Source: Omphalotus guepiniiformis
Lineage: Eukaryota > Basidiomycota > Agaricomycetes > Agaricales > Omphalotaceae
DNA: 64,000 bases
Assembly: GCA_028554645.1 (NCBI GenBank)
Contig: JAQOOI010000075.1
Span: 1-64,000 of the forward strand
Reading direction: 5' to 3'
A program made the translations under genes and the position numbers. Shown here piece after piece: positions 20,899 to 30,492 of the stretch; position 1 is the first letter of the stretch; each line of letters opens with the position of its first letter. The notes under the pieces were generated by a model that was not told the origin of the DNA, ran no database searches, and saw only the letters and a list, made by a program, of their open reading frames with translations.

Positions 20899-23176
20899 AT
20901 GCCTATCAAGGCTGAACCCCTTGACTATAACTCTTTAATAGTAAGTGACGCGGTACTTTTTGCGTGTCTTCTTTGCTTAGCTCCGTTTGATAGGCTTTTT
21001 CTCCTACTGCTTCTGAGGCCGCCTTTATTATGCCTTCTTCTCAACCTTCGACTTCACGCGTACACAAACAAAGACGACGCGACGCTTCGCCTCGACCCTT
21101 TTCTACTTTGCCTTCCGTCCCGGACAGCTCACAGCGGTCTATATCCGCCGCGGAGCTTATCTTGCTTGAACAGATCCGTACCGGGCAACTTTCCGTTCAA
21201 CCTTCCGCGGTACTTCCCATTCCTTCGAACATTCCCGAGGCTTTAGCACCCGTACGCCGTCGTCGAGAGCGCCGTGATAAGGCTTTGTCTGTTCTCAAGA
21301 AACGTCGTGCTCGTCATCCTAGTCAATCTGCTCTGGTTAGTTCCGCGTTCGTTTTATCTGTTGTATTTAACTAACTTGCGGTAGCTTACTCCCGTTACCG
21401 CTGAGGATCAGGCAAAATTCGCCGATGACTTTTTGGCGTTCCGTGACGAGACCTATTCGCTCCCTCCCGCGACTCCTGTGCCTACTGCCGTTGCAACTCG
21501 TCCGCGGCCTCCTCGTACTTTGTCTGACTTGGAGCGCCAACCCTGGCCCACACGTCTAGTAAGTACTCCTTTGTTCCTTGTCTACTAACTCTTCTTCTCA
21601 TTCTTATCCTTAGTTTGACGACGAGGCGTTCGAGTCTTCCAACGAGGGCTCTCCTCCTGCTGCCAAGCGTCGCCGTGGCCCTTTGCGCAAACGAGTAGAG
21701 AGTGATTCTGAGGCTTCCGCGGAGCCTGATAACTCCGTTGGTATTGTGGCTGCTGTATCCTCAGTGACGCGAGACTTGCCTCCCACAGCGCCAACTCCTC
21801 GCTTCGTGAGTAATTCCTGTTATTCCAACTAGTTTTACTCACTCTACTTCCCAGTCTTTTTCTCGTTCTCCCCCTCCTGTGGACTTATCGCAAGGGTTCA
21901 CTGTTACTGCCGCGGAACCTTCGGTTCCTACGAACCTTATTCCTGTCACTCCTACACGGTCCCCACTGGTGGAATCTGGTCCCGCGCCTCTCACTCCTTC
22001 TGGTGTCTCAGCCGCATTTTCTCCTCTGACTAGTACCGTACCCGTTCCTCCTGCTGTACCTGTGCTACCTTCAACTTCCGCGGTTCCTTCTTCTGTGGCA
22101 GGACCCTCGACTTTCGTGGAGCCTCCTGCTACTACTCAGGTTGGAACCAAGGTGAGTTCCTTCCCTGTTTAAGCTGCTTCGTTGCTTATTTCTTTTTCAG
22201 GGCAAAAGAAAAGCTTCGCGGAAGTCTAAACTAGCGACAAAAACTACCGCGTCAACTATTCAAGAGGCCGACCGCTTTCGTACTCCCTCTCCTCGCCCAG
22301 GCGACCTCGAAACTAGACGTCGGTTCCTTCGTGAAGTCGAGGGTTACCCCCAATATTGGTACGAGAAAGTTTTCCCCGCCGCGGAGCACTTTGGTGCCTT
22401 TATTCCTCACAACCTTCATCCCATCGAGAAGGGGGACAAAGCCACCGCGGTGCCTACTACCGTTGGTGGCTCTTACGAAGGAGGGGTCCGCTGGTATACG
22501 GCTAACAACATCCCCGCAAATGGTTTCATTAACTATGACCTACCGGGTATGGTACCTCCGCTGATGACAAGTCACATTCGCCTTCGCCAGATTGTGGCTT
22601 CTTCCGTGAACCTGGTAAGTTCTTCGATACTTTTTCTTCTTACTTCTCTGATTACTTCTTAGCCCTCCATTCGCTGTGGGTCGTGCATTATTCACGGCAA
22701 GCCTTGCGTCTTCGTCAAGGCTGGGGAGTCATGTAACGAGTGTCTTAGCAAGAAGGACTCCGCGTGCACCTTTCGTTATGGGATTCGCAAGATCGCGTTG
22801 GAGGATGAAGCTTTTCACAACCGCGGACTCTTTTCTGCGCGCCGTATGTCTTCTCCCTTACTACTTTCCCTTTTCTCTGATCTTTCCTTTAGATGCTATG
22901 TCTCTGCAACTTGAAGCGTCAATGCTTACTGACCGCTTGAATGAACAAGTTGCCGCGATGCACGGTATTCAGAAAATGGCTCAAGCCAAGATCGACGAAC
23001 TCGCGGATGTTTTAGTACAGGGTTACTATAACTTCGGTCGCGACTATTTGACGCAGGTCCGCCTTAGTGGTGACCTTGCTCAAATGATTGTGGATGAGAA
23101 GATCCTGCCCGCCATCGAGGCTGGGCAGCTCAAATCAATCAACGCGGCATCCGAACATCAGGCATATCAGAAATAG
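20899..23176 (+). CDS. retrotransposon-borne antisense gene A: Zn(II)2Cys6-type DNA-binding protein
   Basis: This is an eight-exon gene on the strand opposite gag-pol. The ATG at 20899 (MPIKAEPLDYNSLI) joins in phase after an intron at 20941-20992. Later introns begin GTTAGT, GTAAGT, GTGAGT, GTGAGT, GTAAGT and GTATGT and end in YAG; all junctions keep frame to the stop at 23174-23176. The product (roughly 560 residues) has a basic, proline/serine-rich N-terminus (RRRRERRDKALSVLKKRR, AAKRRRGPLRKR). A conserved-looking block follows (FLREVEGYPQYWYEKVFPA, GGVRWYTANNIP). Next is a cluster with spacing C-X2-C-X6-C-X8-C-X2-C-X7-C (22676-22767), which matches the fungal zinc binuclear cluster. A C-terminal helical region (ASMLTDRLNEQVAAM, KMAQAKIDELADVL) could dimerise. 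A regulatory, DNA-binding role is inferred from the cluster. It is not a known retrotransposon protein to me. Confidence 0.75.
22676..22767 (+). other. Zn(II)2Cys6 cluster within antisense gene A
   Basis: Six cysteines in one exon are spaced 2-6-8-2-7. Zn(II)2Cys6 proteins normally allow 2-6-(5 to 12)-2-(6 to 9) and typically contact CGG/CCG triplets. Confidence 0.75.
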
Positions 23177-23662
23177 TGGTCCCTGCCTTCTCTGTTCATT
23201 TTCTTGCTCTGGTTCCGCGGAAGTAAAAGCTCTTAGTCTCGTAGTGTTTGTAGTATCGCGGAGCTTGTTTTTTTTTTCTTTATTTTATTACTTGGAAATG
23301 TTATTAGCTTTGTCTCGAGTGATTTTAAACTGTGTGACATTTTCCTTGTTCTATAAAATCGAAAATATTCAAGAAATTCTACGCGGCACTTTTCCCAAAT
23401 TCACGCGATTCTACGCGGTACTAAACTGTACGCGGTGCTTTCTATTCCTACGACCCTTCCCCATCTTTGAAATCACAACTGTCCCCAGTTGTTCAGAACA
23501 CTCGCGACGCTTGGCAAAGTACCATATGTTCCACCGCGTCAACTTTGCAGGACGGCGCGCGGACTTAGAATTCTACACTGACAAGTTTCCTCGTAGTCAT
23601 GACTGCCCTGGCCTGGTATAAAAGGCCCTCCAAACCCTAAGTTCTTCCTATCGGATTCACTT
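23177..23662. other. spacer and promoter between the two antisense genes
   Basis: No coding sequence is supported. It contains the TATA box of gene B at 23617-23623. Confidence 0.5.
23617..23623 (+). promoter_or_regulatory. TATA box of antisense gene B
   Basis: TATAAAA lies 46 nt before the ATG at 23663, a compact canonical core promoter. Confidence 0.6.
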
Positions 23663-25101
23663 ATGTCTACTGATACTTCTTCTGTTGACGTCCAGTTTCT
23701 CGTGGAAGAGGTAGCACCTCTTTATAAGTCGTTTAGCGAGCGTCGAGCCAAACGTGGTGCTGACGATGCTAATCGCGTCGCGATGTCTTGTGCACAAAAA
23801 CTCGTAAGTTTCCTACTGCGCTGACTCCCTTCCCGTGCCTTACTTCGCTCTTTTTAGCTCGAGCTCTGGAAAGCTCACCCTGATGCCGCGCTGGCTAACG
23901 CTGACATTCGTACTTTCACTCTGTTCTTCTTTGAACAACTGCCGCGGGACCCAGTTACCGCGAAGTATACACCAACTCATCATTTACTTGGTCCGTACCG
24001 CGGTAAATGTGTTCAGTTTGGTAAACCCAAGGAGGTTCCCAAAGTCGCCGCGGCTGCTCCTGTTCCAACTGCTGTAACCCCAGTGCCCGTCAAAGGCAAA
24101 GGTCGCGTTCGTACTAGCCGCCGCGTAAGTAATCAGTTCTTTTTCTTGAATAACCACTGGTACTAAAACTTTTTCCTAGATTCGCAAGCGTATTGCATCC
24201 CAAGCTCGTATTGATAGTAGTGACGAGGAGGTTGACGACGACGCGGCGGGTAGCGATATTGCTATGGGTGACGATGAATCCCCCTCTATTGCAGATTCCA
24301 CTACTAATACCACGGTAGGTCGCCACCCTACCCCGAGCCAGCTTGCTCTGTTGCTAAAACTATGTACCTCGCTTCAGACTCTCGACCTCGCAGCAGTTGA
24401 AGAAGTTACCCGCGTTGCCCCCTTTACTCCAAAGGTTGAGCCTAGCGTCGCGGCAGTTAAAAGGGTACGACCACGATTCCTTCTCCCAATGTTATTCTGA
24501 CTTAACGTTCCTTTCATAGCCTCACGCGTCGACTAATCACCCCGTAAGATATCTCCACTTTTCTGAGATACCACGCATGCTTATTACTTCACGGCAATAC
24601 CTTAAGGCCGTTGCCGCGGTGGATAAGAGTACCATCAATCCTCCTGCCAAGAAAGCTAAGATGGAGGTGGTTAGTGTCGCGGCAGCTCCTCCTACTTGGG
24701 CGCACAACTTCTCTATGCTCGATCCACCTCTGGCACCCCCTAGTACGTGTCACGTTTTCATACTGCCGCTAGCGACTTTTCAACTAACCTATCTTTTGGT
24801 AGACCCTGTCTCCACTTTCTCTAACTCGATTGTGCAGTCACTCGTTGATCGTGCCAATCTCGCGGTGCTCGAACCCGTTAGTGGGCCTACTGATCGTAGC
24901 CTCACCATGCTGGAGTTCGAGACTCGCTCTAAACTTATCGCGGTCAACCATCAGATCAGTCTCCAGCTCCAAATGCGGGATTTGCTGATGAAGAGCTACC
25001 AGAGCATCGCGTCGCAGCAGAAGGAGCTGGTTAATAAAACTAACGTTCCCCTTATCGATATGACTGGCGACGAAGATATGCCCTCCGTGACTGATACTTG
25101 A
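23663..25101 (+). CDS. retrotransposon-borne antisense gene B, unknown function
   Basis: I do not recognise this protein. The ATG at 23663 opens MSTDTSSVDVQFLVEEVAPL. Introns start at GTAAGT near 23803, GTAAGT near 24124, GTACGA near 24465, GTAAG near 24543 and GTACGT near 24743, ending at the stop 25099-25101. The N-terminus is helical (ERRAKRGADDANRVAMSCAQ, LELWKAHPDAALANADI). A basic patch KGKGRVRTSRRIRKRI is followed by acidic SSDEEVDDDAAGSD. The C-terminus is helical (LEFETRSKLIAVNHQI, QMRDLLMKSYQSIASQQKEL) and ends in an acidic tail, IDMTGDEDMPS. The basic/acidic pattern fits a nuclear protein. The exon around 24520-24600 is the least certain. Transcription converges on pol, whose stop lies 220 bp away. 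Confidence 0.6.
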
Positions 25102-25321
25102 ACTGCTTCTGGAACTTTTCTTGTGCTTCCGCGACACTTTTTAATCTTCTTGTCGTGAATAGAGGTACCGCGTAACTTTCCGTTTCCCTTCCGCACTTGT
25201 ATTCAACTATCGCGTAAACTTATTTATTTCCAATTTGTCGCGTATATTTCAACATAACACGTACAGATCATACACTCGTTTTTATAATAAAACTGCCATG
25301 TGGCCCTATCTCTTGAGTGAT

Positions 25322-28300
25322 TTACTGAAAGATCTTCGGCTTCGATATCCAGTGCTTCGCGTCGTATACTGAAACGTCCGCGTGAATTTCACCATCTAGG
25401 TCCGCTTGATCGTGTTCTACGGATAAATCTTCTTCTTCTTCTTCTAGACCTTGTTCAATTCTCAACAAGCCATCTTCTGACAAACCAATCAGCTCACTTA
25501 GGTTCTCGGGGAGTTCAATGTGCGACCGTGGCCAATATGGAATTACGCGGAAGGCTCCAATTTTATTCTGGAACACCGCACCATTTAGGTCTGCCACAAT
25601 GTAACTGCCACCTGTGGTACGCCTGAGTACTACCATAGGTCCTAAATAGCGCGGCTTTGTTTTAGAGTTCAAAGATTTTTCAATCTGAGTATTCCTAACT
25701 AAGACCAAACTACCTGGCTTAAACACGTAGTCTTTAATAACATACTTATACTCTTTTTCAAACCTCAACAACCGTGACCTTTTCTCACGTGTTACGCGTT
25801 CCCGCAATTCAACTATGTGCTTCGCGTGCTTAGCTAATGCTTTCGCCCGTAGTCCAATTAGTTCCGCGTCACTTATGAAATGATCAGGATATTCTACAAG
25901 CCATGTTGCCTCAACGATATCAAAAGGTAGCGAGGGGTGCGCACCAGTTACTGCGAAGAATGGGGAGCACCCAAATCTCTTTCTTATGGTACACCTATCA
26001 GCCCACATTACTAAGTAGAAATAGTAAAACCATTTTGAATCGTCACCTCCCGCGGCCTTTATGAGACTGTGTCGCACATCATAATGCGCGTGTTCCACGA
26101 TACCGTTGGCTTGGGAGTTATAAGGTGATATGCGAATACCGCGTACGCCATATTTCTTCTCTAACCATTCCAACGCCTTTAGAAAAGGTCCGCCATTATC
26201 TGTAACTATCTCTATAAGACAGCCCCAGCGGCAGATAATTTCTTCCCATAACCACTGCCCAATCGCTCTTGCGGACTCTGCTTTCAACGGTCTTCCTTCC
26301 ATCCAGCCGGTTAACGCGCACCTACCATGTACAATCAGCTTGTAGCCATTCGACGCCGGCATATACATGGTGTCAGCGTGAATTTTCTGAAAGATTGACG
26401 GTGTCTTCGTCTCGGTAGGAGGAATCCTGATCTTTGTCTTTTGTCTTACTTGGCACGTATGACAGGTCTTCACATACTCATAGATGTCTTTCTCCATTTC
26501 AGGCCACCAAAAGCGTTCCATAAGTAAGGATTTAGTAGCGAAGAAGCCGCGGTGCCCCAGACTATCATGACAAGTATGGATCATGGCGACGCGACGCGAC
26601 TTCTCAACTACCAGCTTATGTTTTGCCTCAATTCCACGTCGATAGAGTTTTCCGTCTTGTATAAAGAAGTTCCGCGCTATCCTTAAAAAGTTCTTGAAGC
26701 GTTTGTTATTCTCATAGCCTACAGGCCTCTTAGAAGTGTCTGTTAGCCATTTGAAAACCTCCGCGACTGTTTTATCTTGGTTTACCGCTCCCTTCGATCG
26801 CTTAGACTCATCATACTCTGTTTCGTCAATATGCTCTGGTGGCTCCTCGAGTTCTGGTACTTCACTAGCCAAGTTCGCGGCTACAAACTGTTTTACTTCT
26901 GGTATGTCGCGGAACTCTCGTTCTTGCTTATAAGCACGCGTCAATTCTTCCTTAAAGTCGTCTACCGACGCGGCTAAACCAGTCATATAATTACTTTTCC
27001 ATTCCTCTTTCTCATCAACTAATACTTGCGCGTAACCATGCTTAGAGTCAATCTTATCTACAAACTCCTCTAATTTATAGGGTTCTTGAACTTCACCATC
27101 TTCAGGATTGTCATACTCATCGTCTCCTACTTGCTTATCCCGCCGTGATAGTCCATCAGGTCCGTGAACCTTGCCTGGTACGTGCTTCAGTTTAAAATGA
27201 AACATCATGATCGACTCTATCCACCTATTTATCGCGGCGTTTGGCATTTGATCCGGATGCTCTAACATGCCTTTAATGTACTTCGCGTCAGTTTCGATTA
27301 TAAGGTTGCGAATACCAAACAACCAATACTGGCACGCTCGTAACGCGCGATACAAACCAAACAACTCCCGTTTCGGCTGTGAAAACCTAGCTTCGCGATC
27401 ACTTAGTGTAATCGAACCGAATCTGGAGTAGAACCTTCGTCGCGGATTCTCTGGATCCACTTGACAAATATAGAACCCAACCGCTTTCCACGACGTATCT
27501 ACTGCCAATATAACAGGGTCTTCCACATCATACTTTAGTGGTCGTAATGCCTTGCTATTCTTTACTGCCTCTTTCAACTTTGCCAACGCGTCACTTTGCT
27601 CTTGTCGCCATTCGAACGGAATATCTTTACGCGTAAATCGGGTTAAAGGCTCCGCGATCTTTGCATAGTCTTTGACGAACATTCTTACTAGTCCCGCGGT
27701 GCCTAAGAATGGTCTTATATCCTTCTCTTCTAGGATATTCTCAGGTCCACCCCAGTTGGTAATAGTTTTCGCTCGTTCCGGGTCGATCTCTCTTCCTTCT
27801 CGTGTACACCTATGTCCGACCACGGTAATCTCGCTTTTACACAATACAGCTTTGGGGCCTGAGAAAGTCCCACCACAGTACTTCATTCTTTGAATGACTC
27901 TATTCATATTGGTGAAATGTTCCCAAATAAACCTCCGTATCCCATCATTACCAGGAATGGTCTCGTACGTACCATCTTCACTTTGATAAGTCGTTTCAGG
28001 ACCGCGTACAGGAACATCATCGATGTATGGTTGCGTAAACTCCGGGATCTCTTCTTGTAATATGTGTGTTACATCATCGTGGAAGATTGGTACTGAATTT
28101 GTCCATCCCATCGGTAGTGTTACTAACCTCAGGGCTCCAAAGGGAGTCTGGAATGTAGTTAAGTCTCGCAATGCTATTGCCAACTCTCTTTCATCATAGC
28201 CAACATATAAATCTAGAATTCCTCCACAAGCTCTACCACAGAATTTCTCCGCGAGCTCTTCAGTAGCAGGCGGTATACCAGAATGTGCTATTGTTACCAC

Positions 28301-29293
28301 GTTCAACGGTTCCAAACTATGTACTAGTCGAATACTCTTTCCGTCTTTCTTTAACACCGCGAACCACTTCGATCGGTAAGACGAGTTCGATGGTTCGTAA
28401 ACTCCCGCGTCAATCTTTCGTCTAACTGCCGCGCATACTTCATTAAAAATACCAGGGGGAATAGGAATGTTCCTCTCAACCCAAGGTGTATGAGGTATCA
28501 CGGGCATCTCAACTGAAGGAAAGAAATCTGTTCTGAATCTTCCGCGTTCACTGTCGTCCCACGCGAACCCTTTCTCTTGCTGCATCATCATATGATGCAT
28601 CAACTTCCGTTCTTCTGGCCAAAGGAATTCTTCCTTATGTATCTCATCTATTATCTCTTTACATTCCTGAGTATACCTACCAGTCGGCGTGAATTCTGGA
28701 GGATTAGGCGAAAGCTGCGGCATATCAGCCAATGGATCTCCTTTAATCTCTCTTATGATTCTAAACTTCGATGGTAAATCTCCTAGAACAGGGCGTGTTT
28801 TCAACGCGACAGGTTTGTATTTCTTCCCTGCCAAGATACTAATTGGTTCGTAACGTTCCTTCCACAGCCGCGACGCGTGCCTCCTCACTTGATCTTTCAT
28901 ATCAGGGGATACATCAAGCATCGCGATGCTCCTTACATCAAACAGGGGAATTTGCTGTAACTCTTCTACGCCGTCTTCTAGCTCTACTTCTTGCACCGTG
29001 AAATTTGCTTGAGAGTACGCGGCAGGATTTTGCGCTCCATACACCGAACTCAAATAGGATCTCAATACGGGTCTCGTCGTTTCTTTATCACTTTTTAGAT
29101 CAATATACTTTTCCGCGGCAGATAAGTATAGATCGCGTAACTCTCGCTTCTCAAACTTTGATTTTTGCTCTTCGTTTATATCTGCAAATACTACATCACT
29201 TATGCCAATGGGAATACCTTCGTCATTTAATTCAAAAACCACCGCGGCTTCTCCTTGATCTGGGATCAATTCCTCGAAGCTGCTGAAAAACCC
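25322..29293 (-). CDS. pol: retrotransposon Pol: reverse transcriptase, RNase H, integrase
   Basis: The open frame is about 1,320 codons on the minus strand. It is best entered by a -1 shift at 29287-29293 rather than by its own start, since no ATG opens it. The reverse transcriptase has LDLYVGYDE, TLPMGWTNSV and the catalytic YIDD (about residue 415). RNase H follows, with DTSWKAVGFYI, KRELFGLYRAL and TDAKYIKG. The integrase has an HHCC zinc finger (HDSLGHRGFF ... CHTCQ, residues about 900-945) and a D,D(35)E-type core with HADTMYM, VTDNGGPF and IVEHAHYD. A C-terminal GPY-like module reads YLGPMVVLRRTTGGSYIV. No chromodomain is visible. The tail is acidic (EEEEEDL). No stop interrupts the frame, so it may be active. 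Confidence 0.95.
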   Translation of the reverse strand, partial: GFFSSFEELIPDQGEAAVVFELNDEGIPIGISDVVFADINEEQKSKFEKRELRDLYLSAAEKYIDLKSDKETTRPVLRSYLSSVYGAQNPAAYSQANFTVQEVELEDGVEELQQIPLFDVRSIAMLDVSPDMKDQVRRHASRLWKERYEPISILAGKKYKPVALKTRPVLGDLPSKFRIIREIKGDPLADMPQLSPNPPEFTPTGRYTQECKEIIDEIHKEEFLWPEERKLMHHMMMQQEKGFAWDDSERGRFRTDFFPSVEMPVIPHTPWVERNIPIPPGIFNEVCAAVRRKIDAGVYEPSNSSYRSKWFAVLKKDGKSIRLVHSLEPLNVVTIAHSGIPPATEELAEKFCGRACGGILDLYVGYDERELAIALRDLTTFQTPFGALRLVTLPMGWTNSVPIFHDDVTHILQEEIPEFTQPYIDDVPVRGPETTYQSEDGTYETIPGNDGIRRFIWEHFTNMNRVIQRMKYCGGTFSGPKAVLCKSEITVVGHRCTREGREIDPERAKTITNWGGPENILEEKDIRPFLGTAGLVRMFVKDYAKIAEPLTRFTRKDIPFEWRQEQSDALAKLKEAVKNSKALRPLKYDVEDPVILAVDTSWKAVGFYICQVDPENPRRRFYSRFGSITLSDREARFSQPKRELFGLYRALRACQYWLFGIRNLIIETDAKYIKGMLEHPDQMPNAAINRWIESIMMFHFKLKHVPGKVHGPDGLSRRDKQVGDDEYDNPEDGEVQEPYKLEEFVDKIDSKHGYAQVLVDEKEEWKSNYMTGLAASVDDFKEELTRAYKQEREFRDIPEVKQFVAANLASEVPELEEPPEHIDETEYDESKRSKGAVNQDKTVAEVFKWLTDTSKRPVGYENNKRFKNFLRIARNFFIQDGKLYRRGIEAKHKLVVEKSRRVAMIHTCHDSLGHRGFFATKSLLMERFWWPEMEKDIYEYVKTCHTCQVRQKTKIRIPPTETKTPSIFQKIHADTMYMPASNGYKLIVHGRCALTGWMEGRPLKAESARAIGQWLWEEIICRWGCLIEIVTDNGGPFLKALEWLEKKYGVRGIRISPYNSQANGIVEHAHYDVRHSLIKAAGGDDSKWFYYFYLVMWADRCTIRKRFGCSPFFAVTGAHPSLPFDIVEATWLVEYPDHFISDAELIGLRAKALAKHAKHIVELRERVTREKRSRLLRFEKEYKYVIKDYVFKPGSLVLVRNTQIEKSLNSKTKPRYLGPMVVLRRTTGGSYIVADLNGAVFQNKIGAFRVIPYWPRSHIELPENLSELIGLSEDGLLRIEQGLEEEEEDLSVEHDQADLDGEIHADVSVYDAKHWISKPKIFQ

Positions 29294-30492
29294 TGAGTCT
29301 GTTCCTTGTCTTTGCTTATAGGTACAGAACCTTTCCCTCTCTCATAGGTAGGTACAACAGCTCGCTTCTTAGTGTTAGGGTCCTGAATAACGAGGTCCTG
29401 CGTTCCATCTGCATGATTATCCACTAAACTCTCCGTGATCGTGTCAAAAGGCCGTCCCAGTAGCAATTCATATGCGGGGTCTCGAATTACATGTACTTGT
29501 AAGTACACGGTGATTCCGCCTAGTAAGAATGGTACATTACGCGCCAATCCCAAAGACTTCTCAACACCCTTGTTAGCCGATTGCATAAAGATTACTATGT
29601 CCGGGTCCCACGATAAACCTGCTTCGCGAGCTCTTTTCTCCGATGTAGAGATAATCTGTGAACCCGAGTCTAGTAGACTTTCGATCTTCGCGGTACCATT
29701 TACCAAAGGATACACGCATCGAAGCGACTCTGAATCTCTTGCCACGTAGATCTGAATTGGGTTATCTTTGCTTCCCAGGCTTTCCACGTACTGTTCAACT
29801 GGATCGCTAATCACAACCGCTCCTGCTGGAAGATCTCCTTCCGCCTGTTTCAGAACAAAAACTTCCGCGGTGACATTAAGGTCAGCTAACGCGACTGTAT
29901 TTGCTGTTACGTGAACCTCTCCTACATTTTCCTCGCTAAAAGGTAATAGGGGGCTTTTGGCTAGGATCTCTCTCAAACCTCCCGCGGTCTCTTCAGGCTT
30001 CAATTTGACTCTTGACTTGATCGTTCCTCTGAGTGAAATTTCTGATTCCACTACTGTTTCTTCCGCGTCAGGATGTTTAGTTAACGGAATAACAGGAGAC
30101 TCCGCGGCCTTCTCATTCCTTGTCTTCCAAATTATCCCCCTCGGGTTCTCTAACCGCTCTTTCTGAGCTTTCAGTTTCTCTTGCACAGTTGGCGAATACG
30201 ACACATCAGGTACGTTTGCGTAAGGAACCTCTGGTACGCGGCTCTTCTTCACTACTGTAGGTAGTGGAGGCATCTCGACACCATCGAATCTCAAACGTTT
30301 TTCTTTCCTGACTAACTCCTTATACTTATCTTTCTCTAGGCTCGCGTCCTTTTCAGGTTCCGCGTCCTTTTCTTTCCACAACCGTCGTTCATTACCCTTG
30401 TTTTCAGTATCATTCTCAGGTGCCGCGGCCCTAACAGGATTTTTCTCTTTTGTAGGGGCCTGGCTTTCCATCCTCGAACTTACCGAAAACCC
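29266..30492 (-). CDS. pro: retrotransposon protease (Pro) frame
   Basis: A separate minus-strand frame lies between gag and pol. Its first ATG is at 30469-30471, but it is in the -1 frame of gag and can be entered by slippage at 30486-30492. The retropepsin core shows LLDSGSQIIS (catalytic DSG) and the downstream ELLLGRPF flap/helix motif. The first 200 residues are a charged linker. The frame stops at 29266-29268, just after a second GGGTTTT heptamer that opens pol. Aspartic proteases of this type mature Gag and Pol as homodimers. Confidence 0.9.
   Translation of the reverse strand, partial: GFSVSSRMESQAPTKEKNPVRAAAPENDTENKGNERRLWKEKDAEPEKDASLEKDKYKELVRKEKRLRFDGVEMPPLPTVVKKSRVPEVPYANVPDVSYSPTVQEKLKAQKERLENPRGIIWKTRNEKAAESPVIPLTKHPDAEETVVESEISLRGTIKSRVKLKPEETAGGLREILAKSPLLPFSEENVGEVHVTANTVALADLNVTAEVFVLKQAEGDLPAGAVVISDPVEQYVESLGSKDNPIQIYVARDSESLRCVYPLVNGTAKIESLLDSGSQIISTSEKRAREAGLSWDPDIVIFMQSANKGVEKSLGLARNVPFLLGGITVYLQVHVIRDPAYELLLGRPFDTITESLVDNHADGTQDLVIQDPNTKKRAVVPTYERGKGSVPISKDKEQTQGFSAASRN
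29287..29293 (-). other. putative -1 ribosomal frameshift site, pro to pol
   Basis: In the pro frame the codons read CAG GGT TTT TCA, giving the slippery pattern X XXY YYZ as G GGT TTT. A -1 slip continues directly into the pol frame (..GF-FSSFEEL..). The pro stop is seven codons further on. Confidence 0.7.

Noticed and set aside
21585..21842. Minus-strand frame opposite antisense gene A
   Set aside because: It is a mirror of the proline/serine-rich exon; the plus strand has consistent introns and the zinc cluster.
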